A DNA stretch of 18,332 nt. Origin: CAZDAW01 sp964503685 (GTDB taxonomy: Bacteria > Chloroflexota > Anaerolineae > Anaerolineales > Anaerolineaceae). The position numbers and the translations under genes are program-made. Below the pieces are notes generated by a model. It was not told the origin of the DNA, searched no databases, and saw nothing but the letters and a program-made list of their open reading frames with translations. The DNA lies in contig CAZDAW010000071.1 of the NCBI GenBank assembly GCA_964503685.1, positions 1 through 18,332 of the forward strand, written 5' to 3'. Positions 6,878-13,751 of the stretch are shown piece by piece; within the stretch, counting starts at the first letter, position 1; every line of letters begins with the position of its first letter.

Positions 6878-8528
6878 CGGTGAAAATTACTCGGATAGTA
6901 TAAGAGGCGCAGTCGAATCTGCCTGCCGGCATTTGCTGAGCGAGCAGAACCGGGATCCTTATGCTTTAACTTACGGCTGCTTCGACCGCCGCTATTGGGG
7001 CTGGAAGCTGGTAGATTATCCCGAAGCGACGTACCAGCGTAATGTTTATCCGCTGGCATGGCTTGCCCGTCAGGTAAAAACCAGCCAGCCGGAATATGCC
7101 CAGGTTCTGAATCATGCTGCTATCTCTGGTTTATTATATGCCGTAAAAATCCAGCACCGGGATGGGTCGTTCGATCAGGCTTTCCCCAACGAACACAGTT
7201 TTGGGGCGACGGCGTTTTTGCTGGATTCATTGATCAAGGCATACCAGCTCGTGCGCTGGGAAGTGACCGCTGCTGATCAAACGACACTCGAACGCTGTTT
7301 GTACCGGGCGGGAGAATTCTTGTGCTGTCATGATGAGAAGCATGGTTTTATTGCCAATCACCTGGCTGGCGCTGCACTCGCCCTTTATGAGGCTGCAAAC
7401 TACTTTAATGAAATGAAGTTCGAAGACAGAGCAAACAGCCTGTTAAAACGGGTTCTGGAGAACCAATCGGAGGAAGGGTGGTTCACTGAATACGACGGCG
7501 CTGATCCGGGTTACCAAACTCTCTGCCTGTACTATCTGGCGCAGGTTTATGCATTACGATCGGGAGAAGAATTGAAAGATGCATTGGGGAAATCGCTTAA
7601 CTTCCTGGCCTGGTTTGTTCACCCCGATGGGACATTTGGCGGCGAGTACGGCAGCCGGCGCACGGCTGTCTATTACCCAGGGGGGATTGCCCTGCTTGGG
7701 CAGATTTTCCCGCTGGCTTTGAGCATGACACGTTTTATGTCCGGTTCGATCAGCGAGGGTAAGACTATTACCCTGGAGGACGTTGATATCGGCAACATGG
7801 CGCCGTTGTTATCCAACATGATTTCCCTGTTGAATGCTGAAACGAATAATGAGGAGAGGTCGTTGCCGCTGCTGCCCTGGCAGATAGAAAACGCGCAGGG
7901 TGATTTCCCCAAGGCCGGATTGTATGCCCGGCGTTATCAGCAGTATTACACAATTGTTGGCGCCAGCAACGGCGGGGTGATCAAGGTCTTCGATGTTGCC
8001 AAACGGCTCATATTGTGGAATGATAGCGGCTTTATCGGTCAGACCTCAAAGGGGGAATATCTGACGACGCAAATGACAGATCTGGGACGATCGGCTATTT
8101 TAACTCCTGATGCTTTGGAGATTCAGACGCCGTTCTACGTAGCTGGCCGCGAGTTGCCCACACCTTTTCGCTTTGTGCTGCTGCGTCTGCTCAATCTGAC
8201 GGTCATGTCCAGCCTGTGGCTGGGGAACCTGATCAAATCGATTCTGGTGAATATGCTGATCACGCAAAAACGCGCCGCGCCGCTGCAATTAACCCGCCGG
8301 ATTGAATTTACTTCGGGTTTTGTGACGATTTCGGACAAAATTCAGGTCAATGGAAAGATCAAATTGAAACGATTGGAATACGGCAATCCGCATGTCGCTA
8401 TCCACATGGCATCGGCAGGGTATTTTGAGGGCGCACAGATGGATACCAATCCTTCCCTGCCGCGCAGGCTGGATGTTTCCAGGCTGCAATCGACGGGAGA
8501 GATTCAAGCCGAGGTGGTAGTTGCCTGA
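6849..8528 (+). CDS. Alpha/alpha-toroid plus beta-sandwich protein, polysaccharide lyase or epimerase-like
   Basis: The 559-residue protein looks like the two-part fold of heparinase II/III and related polysaccharide enzymes. Residues 10-300 are helical repeats with aromatic and Gly-rich turns: YGCFDRRYWGWK (42-53), HRDGSFDQAFPNEHSFGATA with His116, EEGWFTEYDGADPGYQ with Tyr215, and HPDGTFGGEYGSRRTAVYY. The second half is beta-rich (YYTIVGASNGGVIKVFD, RRIEFTSGFVTISDKIQ). There is no signal peptide, so it would act in the cytoplasm unless exported another way; that is odd for a lyase and fits a biosynthetic modifier better. ATG 6849 lies inside paralog 3 (29-base overlap) and has only a weak ribosome site, suggesting coupling. 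A terpenoid-cyclase-like toroid is a less likely reading. The catalytic residues are not established. Confidence 0.68.
   Translation: MEPSYPQADSGENYSDSIRGAVESACRHLLSEQNRDPYALTYGCFDRRYWGWKLVDYPEATYQRNVYPLAWLARQVKTSQPEYAQVLNHAAISGLLYAVKIQHRDGSFDQAFPNEHSFGATAFLLDSLIKAYQLVRWEVTAADQTTLERCLYRAGEFLCCHDEKHGFIANHLAGAALALYEAANYFNEMKFEDRANSLLKRVLENQSEEGWFTEYDGADPGYQTLCLYYLAQVYALRSGEELKDALGKSLNFLAWFVHPDGTFGGEYGSRRTAVYYPGGIALLGQIFPLALSMTRFMSGSISEGKTITLEDVDIGNMAPLLSNMISLLNAETNNEERSLPLLPWQIENAQGDFPKAGLYARRYQQYYTIVGASNGGVIKVFDVAKRLILWNDSGFIGQTSKGEYLTTQMTDLGRSAILTPDALEIQTPFYVAGRELPTPFRFVLLRLLNLTVMSSLWLGNLIKSILVNMLITQKRAAPLQLTRRIEFTSGFVTISDKIQVNGKIKLKRLEYGNPHVAIHMASAGYFEGAQMDTNPSLPRRLDVSRLQSTGEIQAEVVVA
8511..8516 (+). 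promoter_or_regulatory. Ribosome binding site that fixes a TTG start
   Basis: GAGGTG lies four bases before the TTG at 8521 (GAGG to TTG spacing of six). This supports initiation at TTG rather than at a later ATG that would remove the catalytic Asp residues of the deacetylase. Confidence 0.6.
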
Positions 8529-9483
8529 GACTTTACTGGCTTCCATTAGCAGCGATATCGATACCCTGGCTTCAATCTATAAAGGACAGGGCTGTCGCCG
8601 CGCCGACGGTTATACCTATGCCGAATTGCAAATGGGGTTGGAGAATTTTTCCCGTTTTCTGGAGGGGTATGGAATCAAAGCCACTTTGTTCATGGTGGGC
8701 AACGATTTCAAACCGCCGCAGAATATTTCGGTCATCCAGGCGATGGCAGTCGAGGGGCATGAAATTGCCAATCACACGCTGAGCCATGCCCAGGGATTCA
8801 GGCTGCTCAGTTTAGAGGAGAAGGAAGCTGAGATTTTTGGGATGGAGGCGATTTGTGAACAAGTGACCGGGAAACGCCCGGTCGGTTTCCGGTCGCCGGG
8901 GTGGAACATGGGCGATGACGCCATTCCGCTGCTCAAACGGCGCGGCTATCTGTATGATTCATCCATTCATCCGATGATCCTTACTCCCCTCATGAAATTC
9001 CTTCACTGGCGCAGCATGTCCAGTCGCTCCGGCGGCGAGCGCACCACATTGGGGCATCTTTATTACATGCTGTCGCCTATAAGGCCTTACCGAACCTCAG
9101 CCAGTCATCTGGGCAAGCGCGGGGATGACGGCTTGATCGAAATCCCGTTGACGGTTTTGCCAATCGTCCGCCTGCCGTTCTGGGCGACCTTTCATCTGGC
9201 AACGGGTTTCGAAGTTTTTCGTGCAAGTTATGCATTACTAAAAAGTTTGCAAATCCCCATTCAATACCAGTTCCATTTATCCGACTTTGTGGATTATAAT
9301 CACCCCGATCTTGCCGACCAGGTTCCGACGCCCGGCGATGGCGTGTATGTGCCCCAGGCGCTGCGCATGCCGCTGGCGGAAAAGATGGAATTATTCCGGA
9401 AGATGCTGGACTTAATAGTTGAGGATTATACATTTATCACACTGGAAGATTATGCCAGACAATTAAGTGAACCCAATCCATGA
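8521..9483 (+). CDS. Polysaccharide deacetylase, NodB homology domain (carbohydrate esterase 4)
   Basis: CE4 enzymes use a divalent metal to remove N- or O-acetyl groups from sugars. This 320-residue protein has the expected motifs in order. The N-terminal SSDIDT (10-15) supplies the catalytic base and metal Asp pair. The GIKATLFMVGND strand comes next, then HTLSH (His85 and His89) as the metal-binding histidines, and FRSPGW (Arg124 to Trp128) as the groove motif. A later HLSD segment is in the position of the last motif of the family. The first motif begins at residue 10, so the TTG at 8521, with its strong Shine-Dalgarno sequence, must be the start. There is no signal peptide, suggesting a cytoplasmic substrate such as a lipid-linked or nucleotide-linked sugar. 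It overlaps the preceding gene by 8 bases and the following gene by 4. Confidence 0.9.
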   Translation: MPETLLASISSDIDTLASIYKGQGCRRADGYTYAELQMGLENFSRFLEGYGIKATLFMVGNDFKPPQNISVIQAMAVEGHEIANHTLSHAQGFRLLSLEEKEAEIFGMEAICEQVTGKRPVGFRSPGWNMGDDAIPLLKRRGYLYDSSIHPMILTPLMKFLHWRSMSSRSGGERTTLGHLYYMLSPIRPYRTSASHLGKRGDDGLIEIPLTVLPIVRLPFWATFHLATGFEVFRASYALLKSLQIPIQYQFHLSDFVDYNHPDLADQVPTPGDGVYVPQALRMPLAEKMELFRKMLDLIVEDYTFITLEDYARQLSEPNP

Positions 9484-10706
9484 TTCCCCGTTTAAAACCT
9501 TTCTTAGGTAAGAAAGAATTCGCAGCATTATTTCAATCTAGTAATCAGGCAGTCGGGCAGTTTGAAACAGAATTTGCCCGGACGTTCAATGCCGGCGAGG
9601 CAATGGCGTTTGCTTATGGACGCAGCGCGCTTTATGCCTTTTTCAAGGCGCTGGGAATCGAAAATGCTGAGGTTATCCAACCCGCCTATACCTGTGTTGT
9701 GGTTGCTCATGCAACCGTGCTGAGCGGCAACACGCCGCGCTTTGTGGATATCAATCTCACCGATTACAACATGAATCTTGACCAGGTGGCTGAAGCGATT
9801 AATGAACGAACGCGAGTGGTAATTGCTACACACTTATTTGGGTATCCGTTGGATGTAATGCAGTTGAATTCAATTGTTGCCGCGGCTGAAAAACGTTATG
9901 GTCACAAAATCTGGGTGATTCAGGACTGTGCTCATTCGTTTGGAGCGCGTTGGAAGGGTGAACCGGTTTCCGCTGTTGGCGATGCAGCGCTGTATGGCCT
10001 CAATATCAGCAAGACGATCACCTCGATCTTTGGCGGTATGCTCACGACCAACGATCCTGAAACGGCGAGTAAGATTAAGCTATGGAGCAGAGCGCATCTG
10101 AAAGATCCAACCTGGGCAAAAAGTCTGCGCCGGTGGTTATATTTGCTGGCTGTTTACCCGGCGTTCAATGAAACGTTCTACGGTTTGATTAACTGGCTGC
10201 AGGATGAAACACCATTGCTGAACCATCTCACTAAGGCTTATCACCTTGACGAGAAAATCCATTTTCCACCGGATTACCTGGACAGGCTCTCCAACATCGA
10301 AGCGCAGGTCGGATTGGTTCAGTTGCGTAAATATGCCGAGATTATCCGACGGCGGCAGGAAAATGCTCAATATTACCTGGAAAACCTGCCGGCGTTTCCA
10401 GGGTGGTTTTTACCGCCGTGGGTGGATGGGGCGACGTACTCTCATTTTGTCGTCCGCGTGCCTGACCGTGCGGCAGTGCTAAAAGTTGCCGCAAAGTTCG
10501 GTGTGCAGTTGGGGCAATTGATTGAATACAGCGTCCCTCACATGCGCGCTTACCAGAAGTGGGCTGCAAAACAGGAATTCCCCAATTCTTTATCATGCAG
10601 CCAGCAGACCATCAATTTGCCGGTTTATGCGCATTTGAGTTATGAGCAGCGCAAGCGGGTTGTTGCTGCGGTTGTTGCTGCCGGTGAGGAAACAAGTCAT
10701 GCGTGA
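9480..10706 (+). CDS. DegT/DnrJ/EryC1/StrS-type PLP-dependent aminotransferase
   Basis: Members of this family usually transfer an amino group from glutamate to a keto-sugar nucleotide, forming aminodeoxy sugars for surface glycans. The 408-residue length is normal for the family. The N-terminal YGRSALYAFFKALGI and QPAYTCVVVAHATVLSG segments fit the fold. QDCAHSFGA has Asp149, which would pair with the pyridine nitrogen. NISKTITSIFGGML has Lys178 in the position of the PLP-binding lysine, so the enzyme should be an active aminotransferase rather than a dehydratase variant. The C-terminal part contains SHFVVRVPD. It starts at an ATGA overlap with the deacetylase stop, showing tight coupling. 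No sugar dehydratase or epimerase that would supply the keto sugar lies in the window. The substrate is therefore unknown. Confidence 0.9.
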   Translation: MIPRLKPFLGKKEFAALFQSSNQAVGQFETEFARTFNAGEAMAFAYGRSALYAFFKALGIENAEVIQPAYTCVVVAHATVLSGNTPRFVDINLTDYNMNLDQVAEAINERTRVVIATHLFGYPLDVMQLNSIVAAAEKRYGHKIWVIQDCAHSFGARWKGEPVSAVGDAALYGLNISKTITSIFGGMLTTNDPETASKIKLWSRAHLKDPTWAKSLRRWLYLLAVYPAFNETFYGLINWLQDETPLLNHLTKAYHLDEKIHFPPDYLDRLSNIEAQVGLVQLRKYAEIIRRRQENAQYYLENLPAFPGWFLPPWVDGATYSHFVVRVPDRAAVLKVAAKFGVQLGQLIEYSVPHMRAYQKWAAKQEFPNSLSCSQQTINLPVYAHLSYEQRKRVVAAVVAAGEETSHA

Positions 10707-11937
10707 TAAAAAGCGTATCCTGATTATTGACCCGCCAGACCGCAGGAGTATCCCCGTGGTTGGCTCCCTGGGCCGCCTGTACGATTTTCATTACTTGATC
10801 CCGATTCGCAAAGGATACTCGCTGCAGAAATTGATCGAAACAGGAGTTGCTATCTGTAAACCGCGTCATGCGCGTTCGGTTTCTTTTTTATCCTTTGATG
10901 CAGAAGAAGATTTATCTTTTAATTTATATCAATGCCTTGAGCAGTGTGATATGGATGCTGTTCTTGCATTTTCCGAAAGGTCGACGGCTCTGCTTTGTAC
11001 ATTAAAACCATCGCTTACCCGTATTGTCGTTCCTTATGGTAGCCTGAACGATTTTAATACCCTGAACGATAAGTATCTGGTGGCGAGATTGGCCGAGAAA
11101 CTTGCCGTTCCAGCGCCGCGCTTCGTTTTTGTTGAGAGTGAAGCCGATTTGCAAACTGCCGCCGGGTTAGGCTTCCCGTTGGTCTTGAAATGCTGCCGGG
11201 CGTCAGGCGTCAAAGAGGCTTTACGCATCTGCCGCGATGTTGAAGAATTGGCGCAGAGTTATCGGGAATTGCACTCACAGAAAGCGCGCTATTCATTTTT
11301 CCCCTGCAAACAATTGATTGCCCAGGAGTTTATTTCAGGCAAGATTTACGATGGCTGTTTTGCTGTGAAGGATGGACAGGTGCTGGCCTCTTCAACGCAG
11401 ATCCGCGAATGGACGATACCGGTCAGCGGCGGCGTGGGCGCCTACAACAAGACCGTTAATGTTCCTGAGATTCACCAGTATGGAAAAATGTTATTCGAAG
11501 AAGTTCGCTGGACTGGCCCGGCGCAGCTGGAATTTATCCGCGACGAAAAAGACGGCCAGTACAAATTGATCGAGATCAATCCGCGCTTCTGGGGAACGCT
11601 GGGTTTATCGGTTAAGGCCGGAGTTAATTTTGCCCATTATGTTATTGCAGCCGGTTTGAATGAAACGCTGCCGCCTCCACCTTCAACGATTGAAGATGGA
11701 ATCGATTTCAAGTGGCTCTTGCAGGAAACGCTGGCTGCCGAATTACTGCAAGGAAAAGGGAAGCGTACGATCATTCGGCATTTATTTCAGATATTTTCGC
11801 CGGAGGTCAATAATTTTTCCTATTCCATCATGGCGAATCTGATGGCGTCTGCTCCGTTTGTTTTATCAGCATTGGGCGGACAAAAAGCGAAGCAGCAAAA
11901 ACAAACGCAATCACTGGCAAACCGGCTTTTTGCCTGA
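10699..11937 (+). CDS. ATP-grasp domain ligase
   Basis: ATP-grasp enzymes activate a carboxylate as an acyl phosphate and join it to an amine or similar nucleophile. The N-terminal half begins RILIIDPPDRRS and resembles the family's first nucleotide-like domain. GFPLVLKCCRASG with Lys164 is the ATP-binding strand and loop. AQLEFIRD (Glu278) and EINPRFWGT (Glu292, Asn294) carry the metal- and phosphate-binding residues. The length is 412 residues. ATG 10699, inside an 8-base overlap with the aminotransferase stop and preceded by GAGG at nine bases, fits better than an upstream in-frame GTG at 10642. Placement directly after a sugar aminotransferase suggests that it may acylate the new amino group with an amino acid or another acid; that is inference. 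The substrates are unknown. Confidence 0.85.
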   Translation: MRDKKRILIIDPPDRRSIPVVGSLGRLYDFHYLIPIRKGYSLQKLIETGVAICKPRHARSVSFLSFDAEEDLSFNLYQCLEQCDMDAVLAFSERSTALLCTLKPSLTRIVVPYGSLNDFNTLNDKYLVARLAEKLAVPAPRFVFVESEADLQTAAGLGFPLVLKCCRASGVKEALRICRDVEELAQSYRELHSQKARYSFFPCKQLIAQEFISGKIYDGCFAVKDGQVLASSTQIREWTIPVSGGVGAYNKTVNVPEIHQYGKMLFEEVRWTGPAQLEFIRDEKDGQYKLIEINPRFWGTLGLSVKAGVNFAHYVIAAGLNETLPPPPSTIEDGIDFKWLLQETLAAELLQGKGKRTIIRHLFQIFSPEVNNFSYSIMANLMASAPFVLSALGGQKAKQQKQTQSLANRLFA

Positions 11938-11953
11938 CTCTGGATATTGAGTA

Positions 11954-13003
11954 ATGGATTGGAAACAGAAGACAGCAGCTACCCTGAAATCGTGGTCTAA
12001 GAGCCGCTATTTTGCTATTGGAAAATGGGTTTTCCTGCTGGGATTGCTGATTCTGGCGGCGCGGCTTGTTAATGTTAGCGATATAAAGGCCGGCTTTGAG
12101 CGTATTTCGTTCAAGAATTTTCTATTATATATATTGCTATTATTGCTCAGCAAGTTGATCTATGCGTTCCGCTGGCGCTATATTTGTACCGATTCACTGG
12201 GTTTGAAAGAAGTGCGCAGTTTATTTTTGTTGCGCGTCAATCTGCTGGCTGAGTTTGTCAGTATTGCCATGCCCAGCAACCTGACCGGTGAAGCCGTGCG
12301 CATCCTTAAAGTAAGCGCACGCGCTGGTAAACCTGCCAAAGTGGCAGCAGCGATAGCCGCTGATCGCCTGTTGGGCGTGAGCGGTATGGCGTTTATCGTT
12401 TTGCTCCTGCTGCCCCAATTGGGTATTTTGGCTGCGGCAGGGAAACTGCCGCCCTGGCTGCAAGCCATTCCCCTGGGCTGGGCGATTTTGGCAACCGGGC
12501 TTACGGCGGCGGTTATTTTAAGCGGCGTATTGGTCTGGCTGCGAAAACGCGGAGGCGTCGAGAAGGTTAAACGTATTCTGATCAGAGTGCGCCGCGACCT
12601 CTCGGTTTTTATCCTGGCGTTTTTGCTGACCGTTCTGGGGCATCTGATCTTTGCAGCGGGGCATTACTTTCTCTTTCTGGATATTCAAGCTTTTCCGCTT
12701 TTGACAGTGATTTCCATTGTGCTCACGTCGCAGCTTGCCCGCAGCGTCCCGCTCTCGATTATGGGGGTGGGCTTGAGTGAAGGCTCGCTGGTGGCATTAG
12801 AAAGCCTGATCGGTATGAGATCTGGCCCGGCCCTGGCCGTTGTGGTAGGCATCATGGGCGCCCGATATATCTTTGCTGCGATTGGATTATTGATAGAATT
12901 ATGTTATGATGGCAAAACTTTTCTCAATACTGCCATTCACCAGCCTGCTGCAGTTAGTATAACAATTGAAGATGATCCTGGTCTTCAGCAGAAGCAAGAG
13001 TGA
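11954..13003 (+). CDS. UPF0104 / LPG-synthase-TM family membrane protein
   Basis: This 349-residue multispanning protein matches the membrane-domain family found in lysylphosphatidylglycerol synthases (MprF) and in many free-standing glycan-cluster proteins. After a short basic N-terminus come helices at about 24-42 and 54-71. Next is the family's conserved loop SNLTGEAVRILK (108-119) and AADRLLG (135-141), followed by several more helices, about seven or eight in all. The conserved PLSIMGVGLSEGSLVAL segment near residue 270 is also typical. It lacks the soluble aminoacyl-transfer domain of MprF, so it is probably a lipid or lipid-linked-glycan translocator or accessory factor rather than an LPG synthase. 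It starts 16 bases after the ATP-grasp gene, with only a weak ribosome site. The family call is confident; the function is not. Confidence 0.85.
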   Translation: MDWKQKTAATLKSWSKSRYFAIGKWVFLLGLLILAARLVNVSDIKAGFERISFKNFLLYILLLLLSKLIYAFRWRYICTDSLGLKEVRSLFLLRVNLLAEFVSIAMPSNLTGEAVRILKVSARAGKPAKVAAAIAADRLLGVSGMAFIVLLLLPQLGILAAAGKLPPWLQAIPLGWAILATGLTAAVILSGVLVWLRKRGGVEKVKRILIRVRRDLSVFILAFLLTVLGHLIFAAGHYFLFLDIQAFPLLTVISIVLTSQLARSVPLSIMGVGLSEGSLVALESLIGMRSGPALAVVVGIMGARYIFAAIGLLIELCYDGKTFLNTAIHQPAAVSITIEDDPGLQQKQE

Positions 13004-13038
13004 TCTTGCACGAAAACAGGTAAGGATATTTTAGAAAT

Positions 13039-13746
13039 ATGACAAAAATAAAAGAACGAATTCGACGGCAGCCTTCAGAACATGATTTGGAAGTTTACGA
13101 GCGCGTCCGTCATGATTTAATGGATAAACTTTATGTGGGACTGACCGGGCGTTTTCAAATTTGGGGACATCAGAAAATCGGCGAATGGTCGACAAGATAC
13201 ACCGATCAAACTGTACTTGAAATTGGTTGCGGACACGGGCATCATTTGCTCTATTGCGGATCAGCTTACCGTCATTATATTGGTTTGGACATCAATTTTG
13301 AATCTACACGAACGATTCGAGAGCGTTATCCTGCAACGCGAGCGGTCAACGCAGATGCTTATGTTCTTCCATTCCGAAGCGCTTCAGTGGATTGTGTCAT
13401 ATCGGTTTATAATTTTGAGCACCTCAGACAGTTAGCCGAAAGCCTGAAAGAAATTCGTCGGGTGATGAAACCGGGAGCAGAATTGTTGTTTGGTATTCCG
13501 GCAGAAGGAAGTTTGTTGTATGAGGTTGGCCGCCAGTTAACCAGCAAGCGATATATGGAACATAAATATGGGATTGATTACGATGCCATTGTCCACTGGT
13601 CGCATTGGAATAATTATCCAGAAGTGATCACAATGGTAAAGGATTATTTTATTATCGAAGAACAGCGTTTTATCCCGTTTGATTTTCTTCCGACTTATCA
13701 TCTCAATGTCGTTGCTTGTCTGAAAGCGATACCGAAAGTGCTTTAA
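13039..13746 (+). CDS. Class I SAM-dependent methyltransferase (Methyltransf_11-like)
   Basis: The 235-residue protein has a Rossmann-type methyltransferase domain: VLEIGCGHGHH (59-69) is the glycine-rich SAM loop, YIGLDI ends strand 2 with Asp84 as the ribose-binding acid, NADAYVLPF is motif III, and YNFEHLRQ with EIRRVMKPGAELLFGIP forms the later motifs. A 58-residue N-terminal extension (RRQPSEHDLEVYERVRHDLM) precedes the domain. The C-terminal part is rich in aromatics (HWSHWNNYPEV) and may form the acceptor site. Position in the cluster suggests O- or N-methylation of a sugar or lipid-linked intermediate, but that is not shown by the sequence. AAGGA lies about 12 bases before the ATG, rather far. 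The gene is more A+T-rich than its neighbours. Confidence 0.86.
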   Translation: MTKIKERIRRQPSEHDLEVYERVRHDLMDKLYVGLTGRFQIWGHQKIGEWSTRYTDQTVLEIGCGHGHHLLYCGSAYRHYIGLDINFESTRTIRERYPATRAVNADAYVLPFRSASVDCVISVYNFEHLRQLAESLKEIRRVMKPGAELLFGIPAEGSLLYEVGRQLTSKRYMEHKYGIDYDAIVHWSHWNNYPEVITMVKDYFIIEEQRFIPFDFLPTYHLNVVACLKAIPKVL

Positions 13747-13751
13747 TCATC

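Noticed and set aside
11954..13003. Reading the membrane protein as a lysylphosphatidylglycerol synthase (MprF)
   Set aside because: Only the membrane domain is present; the soluble lysyl-transfer domain is absent, so only the family name is justified.
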